35,045 nt of DNA from Microbacterium sp. p3-SID336 (GTDB lineage Bacteria; Actinomycetota; Actinomycetes; Actinomycetales; Microbacteriaceae): contig NZ_JALXPE010000044.1 of NCBI RefSeq assembly GCF_025143365.1, positions 1 through 35,045 on the forward strand, read 5' to 3'. The notes under the pieces were generated by a model. The model worked only from the letters and a program-made list of their open reading frames with translations. It did not search any database and had not been told where the DNA came from. This document shows, in pieces, positions 14,711 to 22,303 of this stretch; position 1 is the stretch's first letter; each line of letters starts with the position of its first letter. Position numbers and translations under genes: made by a program.

Positions 14711-14823
14711 ATAGGTACATTACTTCGCCGCGGTGCCGGGTGCCCGGAGAGTTGTCGTGGCGTTCATCCAGACGAATGACGGGTGAACGCGCTCTGAACT
14801 CTTCTGAGATAGGTATACATCTC
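14711..14823. promoter_or_regulatory. Divergent phosphonate promoter with two GntR-type boxes
   Basis: Box 1, ATAGGTACAT (14711-14720), overlaps the -10 of the GntR gene (TAATGT, minus strand 14723-14718). Box 2, ATAGGTATACAT (14809-14820), lies inside the dyad GAGAT/ATCTC (14806-14810/14819-14823) and includes a -10-like TATACA for phnD. The shared ATAGGTA...CAT core resembles HutC-subfamily sites (GT-TA-AC). Binding would shut both directions. Confidence 0.55.
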
Positions 14824-14880
14824 GCTTCTGCGGCTGTCAGAGTCTTCGTGGATCACCCCTCCCACCCTGAAAGGTCCTCC

Positions 14881-15810
14881 ATGAAGCTCCGCGCTCTCCC
14901 CGCCCTCGCCGGCGCTGCGATCCTCGCGCTCGGTCTCGCCGCCTGCTCCGGAACCGCCGAGGCCACCGACGCTCCCGGCGACGGGCAGTCGACCGGCGCC
15001 AGCGGGTTCGCCGTCGACGAGAACCCCCTCGTGTTCGGCGTCGTCCCCGACTCAGTCGACACCGAGACGAACTACCAGCCGCTGATGGACTACATCGCCG
15101 AGGTGACCGGAAAGACCGTTGAGTACCACGAGTCGACGGACTACGCGGCGCTCATCGAGGCCGCCGTGGCCGGCAAGGTGGACGTGGCCTCGTTCTCCGG
15201 CTTCACGTACGTCACCGCCACCAACAACGGCGCGAAGCTGACGCCCATCTCCTCCATCGTCACCGCGGAGGGCCAGGAGCCCGGCTACTACTCGCAGGCG
15301 ATCGTGCCGGCCGACAGCGACATCTCGAGCATCGAGGACTTCGCCGGCAAGAAGGTCTGCTTCGTGGACCCGTCCTCCACCTCCGGCTACCTCTTCCCCT
15401 CCTACAACCTGCTGAAGGCCGGCATCGACCCCCAGGCCGACATCACACCTGTCTTCGCGGGCAAGCACGACGTCAGCGTGCAGAAGGTCGGCGAGGGCGT
15501 CGAGTGCGAGGTCGGGTTCGCCGAGGACTCCGAGGTCGAGAAGTCGAGCGCCGTCAAGGTCGTCGACGAGACCATGGTGCCGGGCGCACCGCTCGTGTAC
15601 TCCTCCACGCTGCCCGAGGACCTCGCCGCGAAGCTGGTCGACGCCCTCGCCGAGATCACGATCGACGACATCATCGCCGCCGGCATCGACAGCGCCGACT
15701 CCGACTCCTTCCGCAGCGTGTTCTTCGCCACCAAGCCTGTGGACGACGCGTACTACGACCTGATCCGCGACATCTGCGCGGAGACCGAAGCGGAGCAGTG
15801 CCAGGGCTGA
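14881..15810 (+). CDS. phnD: Phosphonate ABC transporter substrate-binding lipoprotein
   Basis: A 309-residue lipoprotein. A signal peptide ends in the lipobox LGLAAC with lipidated C22, followed by a Gly/Ser/Thr-rich linker and a PhnD/PtxB-type periplasmic-binding fold. Family motifs include VFGVVPDSVDTE near the start, DYIAEVTGKTVEYHESTDYAALIEA, and the ligand-loop region VCFVDPSSTSGYLFPS, where Ser/Thr and backbone amides hold the phosphonate group. It captures phosphonates such as 2-aminoethylphosphonate for PhnC and PhnE. First gene of the operon, divergent from GntR; AAAGG precedes ATG 14881. A strong hairpin after it probably keeps its transcript more abundant than the rest. Confidence 0.93.
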   Translation: MKLRALPALAGAAILALGLAACSGTAEATDAPGDGQSTGASGFAVDENPLVFGVVPDSVDTETNYQPLMDYIAEVTGKTVEYHESTDYAALIEAAVAGKVDVASFSGFTYVTATNNGAKLTPISSIVTAEGQEPGYYSQAIVPADSDISSIEDFAGKKVCFVDPSSTSGYLFPSYNLLKAGIDPQADITPVFAGKHDVSVQKVGEGVECEVGFAEDSEVEKSSAVKVVDETMVPGAPLVYSSTLPEDLAAKLVDALAEITIDDIIAAGIDSADSDSFRSVFFATKPVDDAYYDLIRDICAETEAEQCQG

Positions 15811-15820
15811 CGCCCCTCTG

Positions 15821-15867
15821 CGCCGCCCTCCGTCCCGCCCACACGCGTGGCGGGACGGAGGGCGGCG
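15821..15867 (+). terminator. Long perfect hairpin between phnD and phnC
   Basis: CGCCGCCCTCCGTCCCGCC (15821-15839) is exactly complementary to 15849-15867 across a 9-base loop, a 19-bp GC stem. No T-run follows. It probably causes partial termination or protects the 3' end of the phnD message, so the binding protein is made in excess, as is common in ABC operons. Confidence 0.7.
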
Positions 15868-15955
15868 GTCCGACTCGACCGCCGGCGGCCCGGCCCGATC
15901 GCCGACGCCGAAGCCCCCGAACACCCGGCAGCACACCGCACGACCAGGAGAAGCC

Positions 15956-16777
15956 ATGACCGCGCCCGCCGACCCCGTCATCCGCCTCGACGGGGTGACC
16001 AAGACCTTCGGCACCACCACCGCCCTGAAGGGCGCGACCGTGGAGGTGTCGCGCGGCGAGATCGTCGTGCTGCTCGGACTCTCCGGCTCCGGCAAGTCCA
16101 CCCTGCTGCGACACATCGACGGCCTCGAACTGCCCACCGCCGGAACCGTCGAGGTCCTCGGCTCCTCCGTCCCCGCCCTCCGCGGCCGGGCGCTGCGACG
16201 ACTGCGCAGCCGCGTGGGCTTCATCTTCCAGCAGTTCGAGCTCGTGCCCTCCCTCACCGTGCTCGAGAACGTGCTGACGGGCTCGCTGTCCACGGTCCGG
16301 GGCCCGCGCCTCGGTCTGTGGGGCTATTCCCGGACCGCGAAGCTCACCGCGCTGGAGCACCTGGACAGGGTCGGCCTGCTCGATCGCGCCTACCAGCGCA
16401 GCGACACGCTGTCCGGCGGCCAGCAGCAGCGTGTGGCGATCGCCCGCGCCCTCATGCAGAAGCCCGACATCCTGCTCGCGGACGAGCCGGTCGCCTCGCT
16501 CGACCCCGAGTCCAGCGAGCAGGTCATGGCACTCATCCGCGGGATCGCCGCCGATGAGGGCCTGACAGTGGTGTGCAGCCTGCACCAGGTGGATCTCGCG
16601 ATCAGCTGGGCCGACCGCATCGTCGGCCTCCGCCACGGCGAGGTGGTGCTGGACACCCCCACCGGCGACCTCTCCAAGGCAGAGGTGATGGAGATCTACG
16701 GACGAGTCGCCACCACGACCGCCGAGATCAACGCCGTCCAGGTCGAGCTGCTCGACGCCGCGGTGGGCGCATCGTGA
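15956..16777 (+). CDS. phnC: Phosphonate ABC transporter ATP-binding protein
   Basis: A 273-residue ABC ATPase of the PhnC type. Walker A GLSGSGKST (about 42-50), Q-loop VGFIFQQFELVPSLT, signature LSGGQQQRVAIARAL, Walker B ILLADEPVASLD and the H-loop CSLHQVDLA are all present. It drives phosphonate import through the fused PhnE. The stop overlaps the GTG start of phnE (GTGA), showing translational coupling. ATG 15956 follows AGGAGAAGCC. Confidence 0.95.
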   Translation: MTAPADPVIRLDGVTKTFGTTTALKGATVEVSRGEIVVLLGLSGSGKSTLLRHIDGLELPTAGTVEVLGSSVPALRGRALRRLRSRVGFIFQQFELVPSLTVLENVLTGSLSTVRGPRLGLWGYSRTAKLTALEHLDRVGLLDRAYQRSDTLSGGQQQRVAIARALMQKPDILLADEPVASLDPESSEQVMALIRGIAADEGLTVVCSLHQVDLAISWADRIVGLRHGEVVLDTPTGDLSKAEVMEIYGRVATTTAEINAVQVELLDAAVGAS

Positions 16778-18522
16778 CCGTGCTCGCGGGCTCCGCCACC
16801 GGGGCGCGCGCGGACGGCGGCGGCTCCGGCCTGCGCTCGCTCGCCGAGCGCGCCCCGCGGCATCGGCTCTCCCCGGAGCGGATCGCCGCGGCACTCACGC
16901 TGGTCGCCCTGGTCGTCCTCGGCATCCTCGCCGTCCGCGACGTCGGCATCTCGATCCCCGCCATGGTGCAGAGCTGGGGCAATGCCGAGAACTTCCTCGG
17001 CCGCATCGGCGGGCTCTCCTTCCCCGAACCGGCCGAGCTTGTCGGACTGATCGCCCTCACCGTCGGGCTCGTGCTGGTCGGAACGCTCCTCGCCGCCGTG
17101 CTGTCGGTGCCGATCGCCTACCTCGCCGCGGCGAACACCACGCCCGGTGCCGGCTGGCGGGCGGCCGCGCGCTTCCTCGGCGTCCTCACCCGTGCCCTTC
17201 CGGACGTCGTGCTCGCCATGGCGTTCGTGCTCATGTTCTCGCTGGGCACCCTGCCAGGGATCCTCGCGATCGGCATCCACTCCATCGGGATGATCTCGAA
17301 GATGTTCGCCGACGCCATCGAGCAGATCGACGAGGGCCCGCGCCTCGCGATCCGTGCCGCGGGCGGCTCGCGCATGCAGGAGTTCGCGGCGGGCATCCTC
17401 CCGCAGGTGCTGCCCAGCTGGGTCGCCACGGTCCTGCACCGCAACGACATCAACCTCCGCGGCAGCGTCGTGCTCGGCTACGTCGGCGTCGCCGGCCTCG
17501 GTCTGGAGATGTCGTACGCGTTCAAGGCGCTGAACTACGGCAAGGGCCTCGGCATCGCCCTCGTCATCTTCGTGCTGTGCATCGCGATGGAGGTCGTGTC
17601 GAGCCTGGTGCGCGGCGCCATGCTGGGCGAGCAGAGGCACACCCGCTCGTGGATGGACCGGCTGCTGCACCCCCGGCTGGGTGCGCCGCGCCGTCCCGTC
17701 CACGACGCGGCCCCCGCGTGGGCGGCCTCCCCGGTCGCGGCTCTGCGCCGCCCGTGGACCCCGCAGCGTGTGCGCCACACCGCGGCGGGGGTCGCGGCCG
17801 TGCTCCTCGTGATCGGCAGCGTGGTCGTGAGCCGGATCTCGTGGCTCGACCTCTTCACGTTCTGGGCCAAGCTGCCCGAGGTGGCCGCGCGCTTCTGGCC
17901 GCCCTCGTTCGGCAGCTACGACGCGGGCGTCATGATCGAGGCGATGCGCGAGACCGTCGCGATCGCGCTCGCCGCCACGGTGCTCACCCTGCTGCCCTCC
18001 CTGCTGCTCGGCTCTCTCGCCGCGCGGAACGTGGCCCCGCACCCCGCCACTCGGGGCACCGCTCGACTGCTGCTCGTCGGCATCCGCGGCATCCCGGAGC
18101 TCATCCTCGCGATCGTGCTCGTGGTGATCACCGGGCTGGGCGCGCAAGCGGGCGTGATCGCCCTCGCCATCGGCGGGATCGGGCTGCTCGGCAAGCTCAT
18201 CGCCGACTCGCTGGAGGAGGTGGACCGCGGACCGGAGCGCGCGCTGCGTGCCGTCGGCGCCACGCGGGTGCAGACCTACGCGGCCGCCACCGTGCCGCAG
18301 GGTGCCCGCGCCCTGATCGGGCACAGCTTCTACATGCTCGACACCAACATCCGCGCGGCGACCATCCTCGGCATCGTGGGCGGCGGGGGAGTGGGCTACT
18401 ACCTGCTGAACGCCAGCCAGGGGTCGCGCTACGAGACCGTGACCGCCATCGTCCTGATGATCCTGGTCACCGTGCTCGCCGTCGAGGGCCTGGCGATGTG
18501 GATGCGGAAGGTGTTCCGATGA
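16774..18522 (+). CDS. phnE: Fused tandem phosphonate ABC permease (PhnE-PhnE)
   Basis: A 582-residue permease made of two PhnE-like halves (about 25-290 and 320-582) in one chain. Each half has about six hydrophobic helices and an EAA-type loop that contacts PhnC (GPRLAIRAAGGSRMQEFAAGILPQ; GPERALRAVGATRVQTYAAATVPQ). Typical PhnE is about 260-290 residues and acts as a dimer, so here both transmembrane subunits are covalently joined. The halves have diverged and are joined by a Pro/Arg-rich cytoplasmic linker. GTG 16774 overlaps the phnC stop; the open frame upstream belongs to the phnC shadow. Its TGA overlaps the ATG of the next gene. Confidence 0.93.
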   Translation: MTVLAGSATGARADGGGSGLRSLAERAPRHRLSPERIAAALTLVALVVLGILAVRDVGISIPAMVQSWGNAENFLGRIGGLSFPEPAELVGLIALTVGLVLVGTLLAAVLSVPIAYLAAANTTPGAGWRAAARFLGVLTRALPDVVLAMAFVLMFSLGTLPGILAIGIHSIGMISKMFADAIEQIDEGPRLAIRAAGGSRMQEFAAGILPQVLPSWVATVLHRNDINLRGSVVLGYVGVAGLGLEMSYAFKALNYGKGLGIALVIFVLCIAMEVVSSLVRGAMLGEQRHTRSWMDRLLHPRLGAPRRPVHDAAPAWAASPVAALRRPWTPQRVRHTAAGVAAVLLVIGSVVVSRISWLDLFTFWAKLPEVAARFWPPSFGSYDAGVMIEAMRETVAIALAATVLTLLPSLLLGSLAARNVAPHPATRGTARLLLVGIRGIPELILAIVLVVITGLGAQAGVIALAIGGIGLLGKLIADSLEEVDRGPERALRAVGATRVQTYAAATVPQGARALIGHSFYMLDTNIRAATILGIVGGGGVGYYLLNASQGSRYETVTAIVLMILVTVLAVEGLAMWMRKVFR

Positions 18523-19658
18523 CCGGGGTCAACGACACCGCCGACCTCGTCGTGGTCGGCGCCGGCATCGTCGGACTCGGCGCCGCGGATGCGGCTGCCC
18601 GTCGCGGCCTCCGCGTGGTCGTGCTGGACCGCGCCGATGCGCCGGTCGGAGCGACCATCCGCAACTTCGGCCACCTGTGCATCGGCGCGCAGCAGGGAGA
18701 CGCCCGCCGCTACGCGGACGCCTCGCGCGACGTGTGGCTGCGCCTCGCCCGGGACGCCGGGTTCTGGCTGCGCGAATCCGGAACGCTCGTCGCCGCCCGG
18801 CACCACGACGAGCTCGCCGTGCTCGAGACCGCGACGCGCGAGGGAGGGATCCGGCTGCTGGACGCCGCCGAGATGCACCGGCGTGCGCCCCTCCGCCGTG
18901 ACGCGGTGATCGGCGGAGCCCTGATCGAGGCCGACCTGCAGACCGACCCGCGCACCGCGGCGACCGCGATCGTGCGGCACCTGACCGCGCGCGGCGTCGA
19001 GTTCCGCTTCCGCACCGCCGTGACCGGACTCAGCCCCGGCCGCGTCGAGACCACCCGGGGCGCGATCCACGCCGGCGCCGTCGTGGTCGCCGTCAACCAC
19101 GACATCGACCAGCTGCTGCCCGACGTGGCCGAGCGGCACGGCGTCGCCCGCTGCGCCCTCGACATGATGCGCATCGCCGCGGTCGTGCCCCGGCCGCTGA
19201 CGGCGCCGCTGCTCACCGGGTGGTCGCTGCTCCGCTACGGCCGCTTCGCCGACACCGCGGAGGCCGCGCGGGTGCGGGAGCGTCTGCACGGCGAACGGCC
19301 GGACCTCGCCGCCCTCGACCTCAACCAGATGTACACGCAGCTGCCGGACGGCTCGCTCATCCTGGGCGACTCGCACGCGACGGCGACAGCCCCGCCGCCG
19401 TTCCAGCCCGAGACCGCGTTCACGGCGTTCCTCGCGGAGGCCGAAGCCCTGTTCGACCTCACGGCACCGCGGGTGATCGAGCGCTGGCAGGGCGTGTACG
19501 CCAAGGGCCCTGCGGAGTTCCTCGTCGACCGCGACGACAGCGGAGCCCTCGTGCTCGCCGCGACCACCGGCATCGGCATGACCTGCGGCCTCGGTCTCGC
19601 CGCCCTGAACCTCACCGCCGCCCTCGACGCGGCACCCGCTCTGGAAGGAACCCCATGA
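18519..19658 (+). CDS. Phosphonate-associated FAD oxidoreductase (HpnW/TIGR03364 type)
   Basis: A 379-residue DAO-fold flavoenzyme. The dinucleotide motif VVVGAGIVGLGAADAAARRG (13-32) is followed by a conserved RNFGHLC and ends with GIGMTCGLGLA, the second FAD contact. It matches the family found beside phosphonate transporters and the PhnX-like hydrolase. Flavoenzymes of this setting have been reported to oxidise 2-aminoethylphosphonate or its N-methyl form to phosphonoacetaldehyde, replacing the PhnW transaminase; I recall this from memory. No phnW lies in the operon, which fits. ATGA overlaps join it to phnE before it and the HAD enzyme after it. Confidence 0.88.
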   Translation: MTGVNDTADLVVVGAGIVGLGAADAAARRGLRVVVLDRADAPVGATIRNFGHLCIGAQQGDARRYADASRDVWLRLARDAGFWLRESGTLVAARHHDELAVLETATREGGIRLLDAAEMHRRAPLRRDAVIGGALIEADLQTDPRTAATAIVRHLTARGVEFRFRTAVTGLSPGRVETTRGAIHAGAVVVAVNHDIDQLLPDVAERHGVARCALDMMRIAAVVPRPLTAPLLTGWSLLRYGRFADTAEAARVRERLHGERPDLAALDLNQMYTQLPDGSLILGDSHATATAPPPFQPETAFTAFLAEAEALFDLTAPRVIERWQGVYAKGPAEFLVDRDDSGALVLAATTGIGMTCGLGLAALNLTAALDAAPALEGTP

Positions 19659-20362
19659 CCACTCCGCTCGAACTCGTCGTCCTCGACATGGCAGGAACCA
19701 CGGTGCGCGACGACGGCGTCGTGGAACAGGCGTTCCAGCGCGCGGCCGAGCGGACGGGGGTCGCCGACCGTCTGCCGTGGGACGAGGCCCTGGCGCACGT
19801 GCGGGCCACGATGGGGCAGTCGAAGCTCGACGTGTTCCTGCACCTCTCCGGCGGAGACGCCGCCGCGGCCGCCCGTGCCGCGGCCGCGTTCGAGGACGCG
19901 TACGCCGAGATCGTGTCCACCGCGGGCGTCGCCGAGATCCCGGGCGCCGCGGACGCCATCCAGGGGCTCAAAGACGCGGGACTCGCGGTCGTGCTCACGA
20001 CGGGCTTTCCCCCCGTCACGCGGCAGGCGCTGCTCGACGGGCTCGGGTGGGAAGGGCTGATCGACCTCGCGCTCTCCCCCGCGGACGCCGGCCGCGGCCG
20101 CCCCGCGCCCGACCTCGTGCTCACGGCGCTGCTGCGCACCGGCACCTCCTCGGTCGCGGCGGTGGCCATCGCGGGCGACACCGTGAGCGACATCCACTCC
20201 GGCCGTCGCGCCGGGGCGGGCTTCGTCGCCGGGGTCCTCAGCGGGGCGCACGACCGCGCGGCGCTCAGCGGTGCCGGTGCCCACGCGATACTCGCCGACG
20301 TCACCGCGCTGCGGGCCGAGCTGGCTGCGCGCGAACTGCTGCCCGTCGCCGCCAGGGTCTGA
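19655..20362 (+). CDS. Phosphonatase-like HAD hydrolase (PhnX-like, TIGR03351 type)
   Basis: A 235-residue HAD hydrolase. Motif I is LDMAGTT with nucleophile D11; the usual second Asp is Ala, as in phosphonoacetaldehyde hydrolase (PhnX, DWAGT). The cap carries K57 in ATMGQSKLDVF, at the position expected for the Schiff-base lysine of PhnX. Motif II is TTGFP and motifs III/IV appear around GRGRPAPD and IAGDTVSD. It should cleave the C-P bond of phosphonoacetaldehyde to acetaldehyde and phosphate. It is shorter than PhnX (about 265-275), which is normal for this subgroup. ATGA overlap with the flavoenzyme shows tight coupling. Confidence 0.9.
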   Translation: MTTPLELVVLDMAGTTVRDDGVVEQAFQRAAERTGVADRLPWDEALAHVRATMGQSKLDVFLHLSGGDAAAAARAAAAFEDAYAEIVSTAGVAEIPGAADAIQGLKDAGLAVVLTTGFPPVTRQALLDGLGWEGLIDLALSPADAGRGRPAPDLVLTALLRTGTSSVAAVAIAGDTVSDIHSGRRAGAGFVAGVLSGAHDRAALSGAGAHAILADVTALRAELAARELLPVAARV

Positions 20363-20373
20363 CGGGCGCGCGC

Positions 20374-21462
20374 GTGGGAACCCTGCTGATCCGCCCACCG
20401 GGACACCGGAGGGACGTCGCGCTGCGTCCTGCCGCCACCGCCATGGTGTGGGTCGGCGCAGGGCATCCGCACGAGACGATCGCCGTCCCCGGCGTGGCCC
20501 TCGCGGACCGGGACGTGCTCGTGGCCGTGGAGCTCTCCACCATCTGCGGCTCCGACGTGCACACGGTCCAGGGCCGCAGGGCCGCCCCCACGCCACTCGT
20601 GCTCGGACACGAGAGCGTCGGCCGGGTCATCGCGACGGGGGACGCCGGAGCGGACGCCGTCGACGGCACCCCGCTGCGCATCGGCGACCGCGTGGTCTGG
20701 TCGGTCACCATCGCCTGCGGCAGCTGCGACCGCTGCCACCGCGGGCTCACGCAGAAGTGCCGCACGCTCGGCAAGTACGGGCACGACAGGGTCGGTGCGC
20801 ACGGCGATCTCACGGGTGCGTTCGGCACCCACGTGCAGCTCCGCGACGGCACGGCGATCGTGCGGGTGCCGGAGTCGCTGTCGGCCGCGGTGCTGGCGCC
20901 GGCGTCCTGCGCCACCGCGACCGCCTGGGCCGCGGTGACCAGGGCTGCACGCGACATCGAGCTGGACGGCGCGGTCGTCCGGGTGCACGGTGCCGGGCTC
21001 GTGGGACTCTCCGCCGCGGCCATCGCCGCCGAGCACGGGGCCGCCGTCGAGGTGCTCGACCCGGACCCGCAGCGGCGCGAGCTCGCGACACGCTTCGGCG
21101 CCGGTCGGGTCGACAGGGAGCCGGACGTGGTGATCGAGGCGTCGGGGCATGCGGTGACCGAAGCGCTCGCCGGCGTCGGCGTCGGCGGCACCGTGGTGCT
21201 CGTGGGCAGCGTATTCCCCGCCGAGCCGGTTCCCGTCGATGCCGAGAGCCTGGTGCGACGCCTGGTCACCATCACCGGGGTGCACAACTACACCGCGCGC
21301 GAGCTGGCCGACGCGGTCGCCTTCCTCGCCGGTCGCGGTCGGGCGTACCCGTTCGGCGAGGCGGTGGGCTCCGTGCGACCGCTGCTCGACATCGACGCGG
21401 CGCTCGCAGCGGCGGCGGCCCCGGGTGCTCCGCTGCGGATCGGCCTGCAGCCGGGGCGCTGA
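20374..21462 (+). CDS. Phosphonate-associated zinc alcohol dehydrogenase (HpnZ/TIGR03366 type)
   Basis: A 362-residue medium-chain dehydrogenase. Catalytic zinc ligands are C58 (TICGSD) and H79-E80 (LGHES); the structural zinc is held by C115, C118, C121 and C129. The Rossmann motif is VRVHGAGLVGLSAAA. The family occurs with phosphonate catabolism and may reduce the released aldehyde or oxidise a hydroxyphosphonate; the substrate is unproven. I chose GTG 20374, eleven bases after the previous stop; ATG 20443 would give 339 residues and is a fair alternative, since the first 23 residues are poorly typical. Last gene of the operon. Confidence 0.87.
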   Translation: MGTLLIRPPGHRRDVALRPAATAMVWVGAGHPHETIAVPGVALADRDVLVAVELSTICGSDVHTVQGRRAAPTPLVLGHESVGRVIATGDAGADAVDGTPLRIGDRVVWSVTIACGSCDRCHRGLTQKCRTLGKYGHDRVGAHGDLTGAFGTHVQLRDGTAIVRVPESLSAAVLAPASCATATAWAAVTRAARDIELDGAVVRVHGAGLVGLSAAAIAAEHGAAVEVLDPDPQRRELATRFGAGRVDREPDVVIEASGHAVTEALAGVGVGGTVVLVGSVFPAEPVPVDAESLVRRLVTITGVHNYTARELADAVAFLAGRGRAYPFGEAVGSVRPLLDIDAALAAAAAPGAPLRIGLQPGR

Positions 21463-21475
21463 GCCGCCGCGACCC

Positions 21476-21985
21476 TCAGGCGCCGATGCCGCGGCGCGGT
21501 CCCGCGGGGTGCAGGCCCTCCGCGTGGAAGGCGAGCAGCCGGACGGCGGCATCGACGCTCTGCGACAGCACGTCGTCCGGCTCGCCGGTGAGGGCGAGGC
21601 GACGGTGGCCCGAGTCGTCCGCGGTCGCCCATCCCAGGTACACGGTGCCGGCGGGGTGTCCGTCCTCGGGGCCAGGGCCGCCCACGCCGGTGGTGGAGAC
21701 GCAGATGTCCGCGTCGAACAGTTCCCGCGCGCCCGCGGCGAGCTGTTCCGCGCAGGCCGCCGAGGTGGGGTCGGTGCCAGGCACCAGGCCGAGCACCCGC
21801 TCCTTCACCTCGGTGAAGTAGGCGACGATGCCCCCGGCGAACCACCCGGACGCACCCTCGCCCGCGCCGACGGTGTTGGCGAGCCGTCCGGAGGTGAGCG
21901 ATTCCGCCACGCTCACGCGCAGACCGCGCGTCCGGGCGAGCTCGCTCAAGCGCTCCAGGTCGGGGGCCTCGGTCGGTGCCGTCAT
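21476..21985 (-). CDS. CinA C-terminal domain protein (nicotinamide-nucleotide amidase type)
   Basis: A 169-residue stand-alone CinA/PncC domain. Signature pieces are SVAESLTSGRLANTV, GASGWFAGGIVAYFTEVKERVLG and VSTTGVGGPGPEDGHPAGTVYLGWA. PncC deamidates nicotinamide mononucleotide in NAD recycling; whether this actinobacterial form does so is a family inference. ATG 21985 overlaps the stop of a 10-codon ORF that has a good ribosome site, so translation is probably coupled to it; the cinA start itself has no clear Shine-Dalgarno. Convergent with the alcohol dehydrogenase. A divergent copy of the stress-type promoter element lies upstream. Confidence 0.88.
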   Translation of the reverse strand: MTAPTEAPDLERLSELARTRGLRVSVAESLTSGRLANTVGAGEGASGWFAGGIVAYFTEVKERVLGLVPGTDPTSAACAEQLAAGARELFDADICVSTTGVGGPGPEDGHPAGTVYLGWATADDSGHRRLALTGEPDDVLSQSVDAAVRLLAFHAEGLHPAGPRRGIGA

Positions 21986-22014
21986 CGGGCGATGCTCTCG
22001 CGCGTGGTGGCCAT
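21982..22014 (-). CDS. Ten-codon ORF translationally coupled to cinA
   Basis: ATG 22014 (reading MATTRESIAR) ends at TGA 21984-21982, overlapping the cinA ATG as ATGA. AAAGGA lies about eight bases upstream, the only good ribosome site in the region. The likely role is to bring ribosomes to the cinA start. No function of the peptide itself is suggested. Confidence 0.45.
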   Translation of the reverse strand: MATTRESIAR

Positions 22015-22065
22015 GGGTGCTGTCCTTTCCCGATGTGCGTATGCGTCCGCCGTGCGGACCTGGAG

Positions 22066-22161
22066 CGAGGCTACGAGCACCCGCCGGTCCCCGCGCAGGG
22101 GATTGACAAAGCCTCGGGAGTCAAGCCCCTGGCCCTGCCCCACCGGCGCCGCGATGGTCGA
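22066..22161. promoter_or_regulatory. Back-to-back stress-type promoter elements for cinA and the DUF6766 operon
   Basis: Plus strand: GTCAAGCCCCTG (22120-22131), 19 bp, then GCGATGGTCGA (22151-22161), 28 nt before GTG 22190. Minus strand: GTCAATCCCCTG (22107-22096), 22 bp, then TAGCCT (22073-22068), 53 nt before the cinA leader ORF. The two 12-mers face away from each other as an inverted repeat with a 12-bp spacer. Confidence 0.6.
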
Positions 22162-22189
22162 ATCGAGTCGCACGATGGAGGAGGCGGAC

Positions 22190-22303
22190 GTGACGGAGCG
22201 CACACGCGACACTGCGGGCATGAGAGCGGTGTTCTGGACCTGGGCAGGGATCATCGGGGTCGGGCTGGTCATCATGATCGGGCTGCCGCTGGGAGGGCGA
22301 TGA
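22190..22303 (+). CDS. Small single-pass membrane protein
   Basis: A 37-residue protein with one hydrophobic helix (about residues 14-33, VFWTWAGIIGVGLVIMIGLP). GTG 22190 is chosen because GGAGGAGG lies five bases upstream; ATG 22175 overlaps that site. Its TGA overlaps the ATG of the DUF6766 gene, so the two are made together and may interact in the membrane. Function unknown. Confidence 0.7.
   Translation: MTERTRDTAGMRAVFWTWAGIIGVGLVIMIGLPLGGR

Noticed and set aside
16696..18324. Long antisense frame opposite phnE
   Set aside because: Arg/Glu/His/Gly-biased shadow of a GC-rich gene; no ribosome site and phnE is clearly coding.
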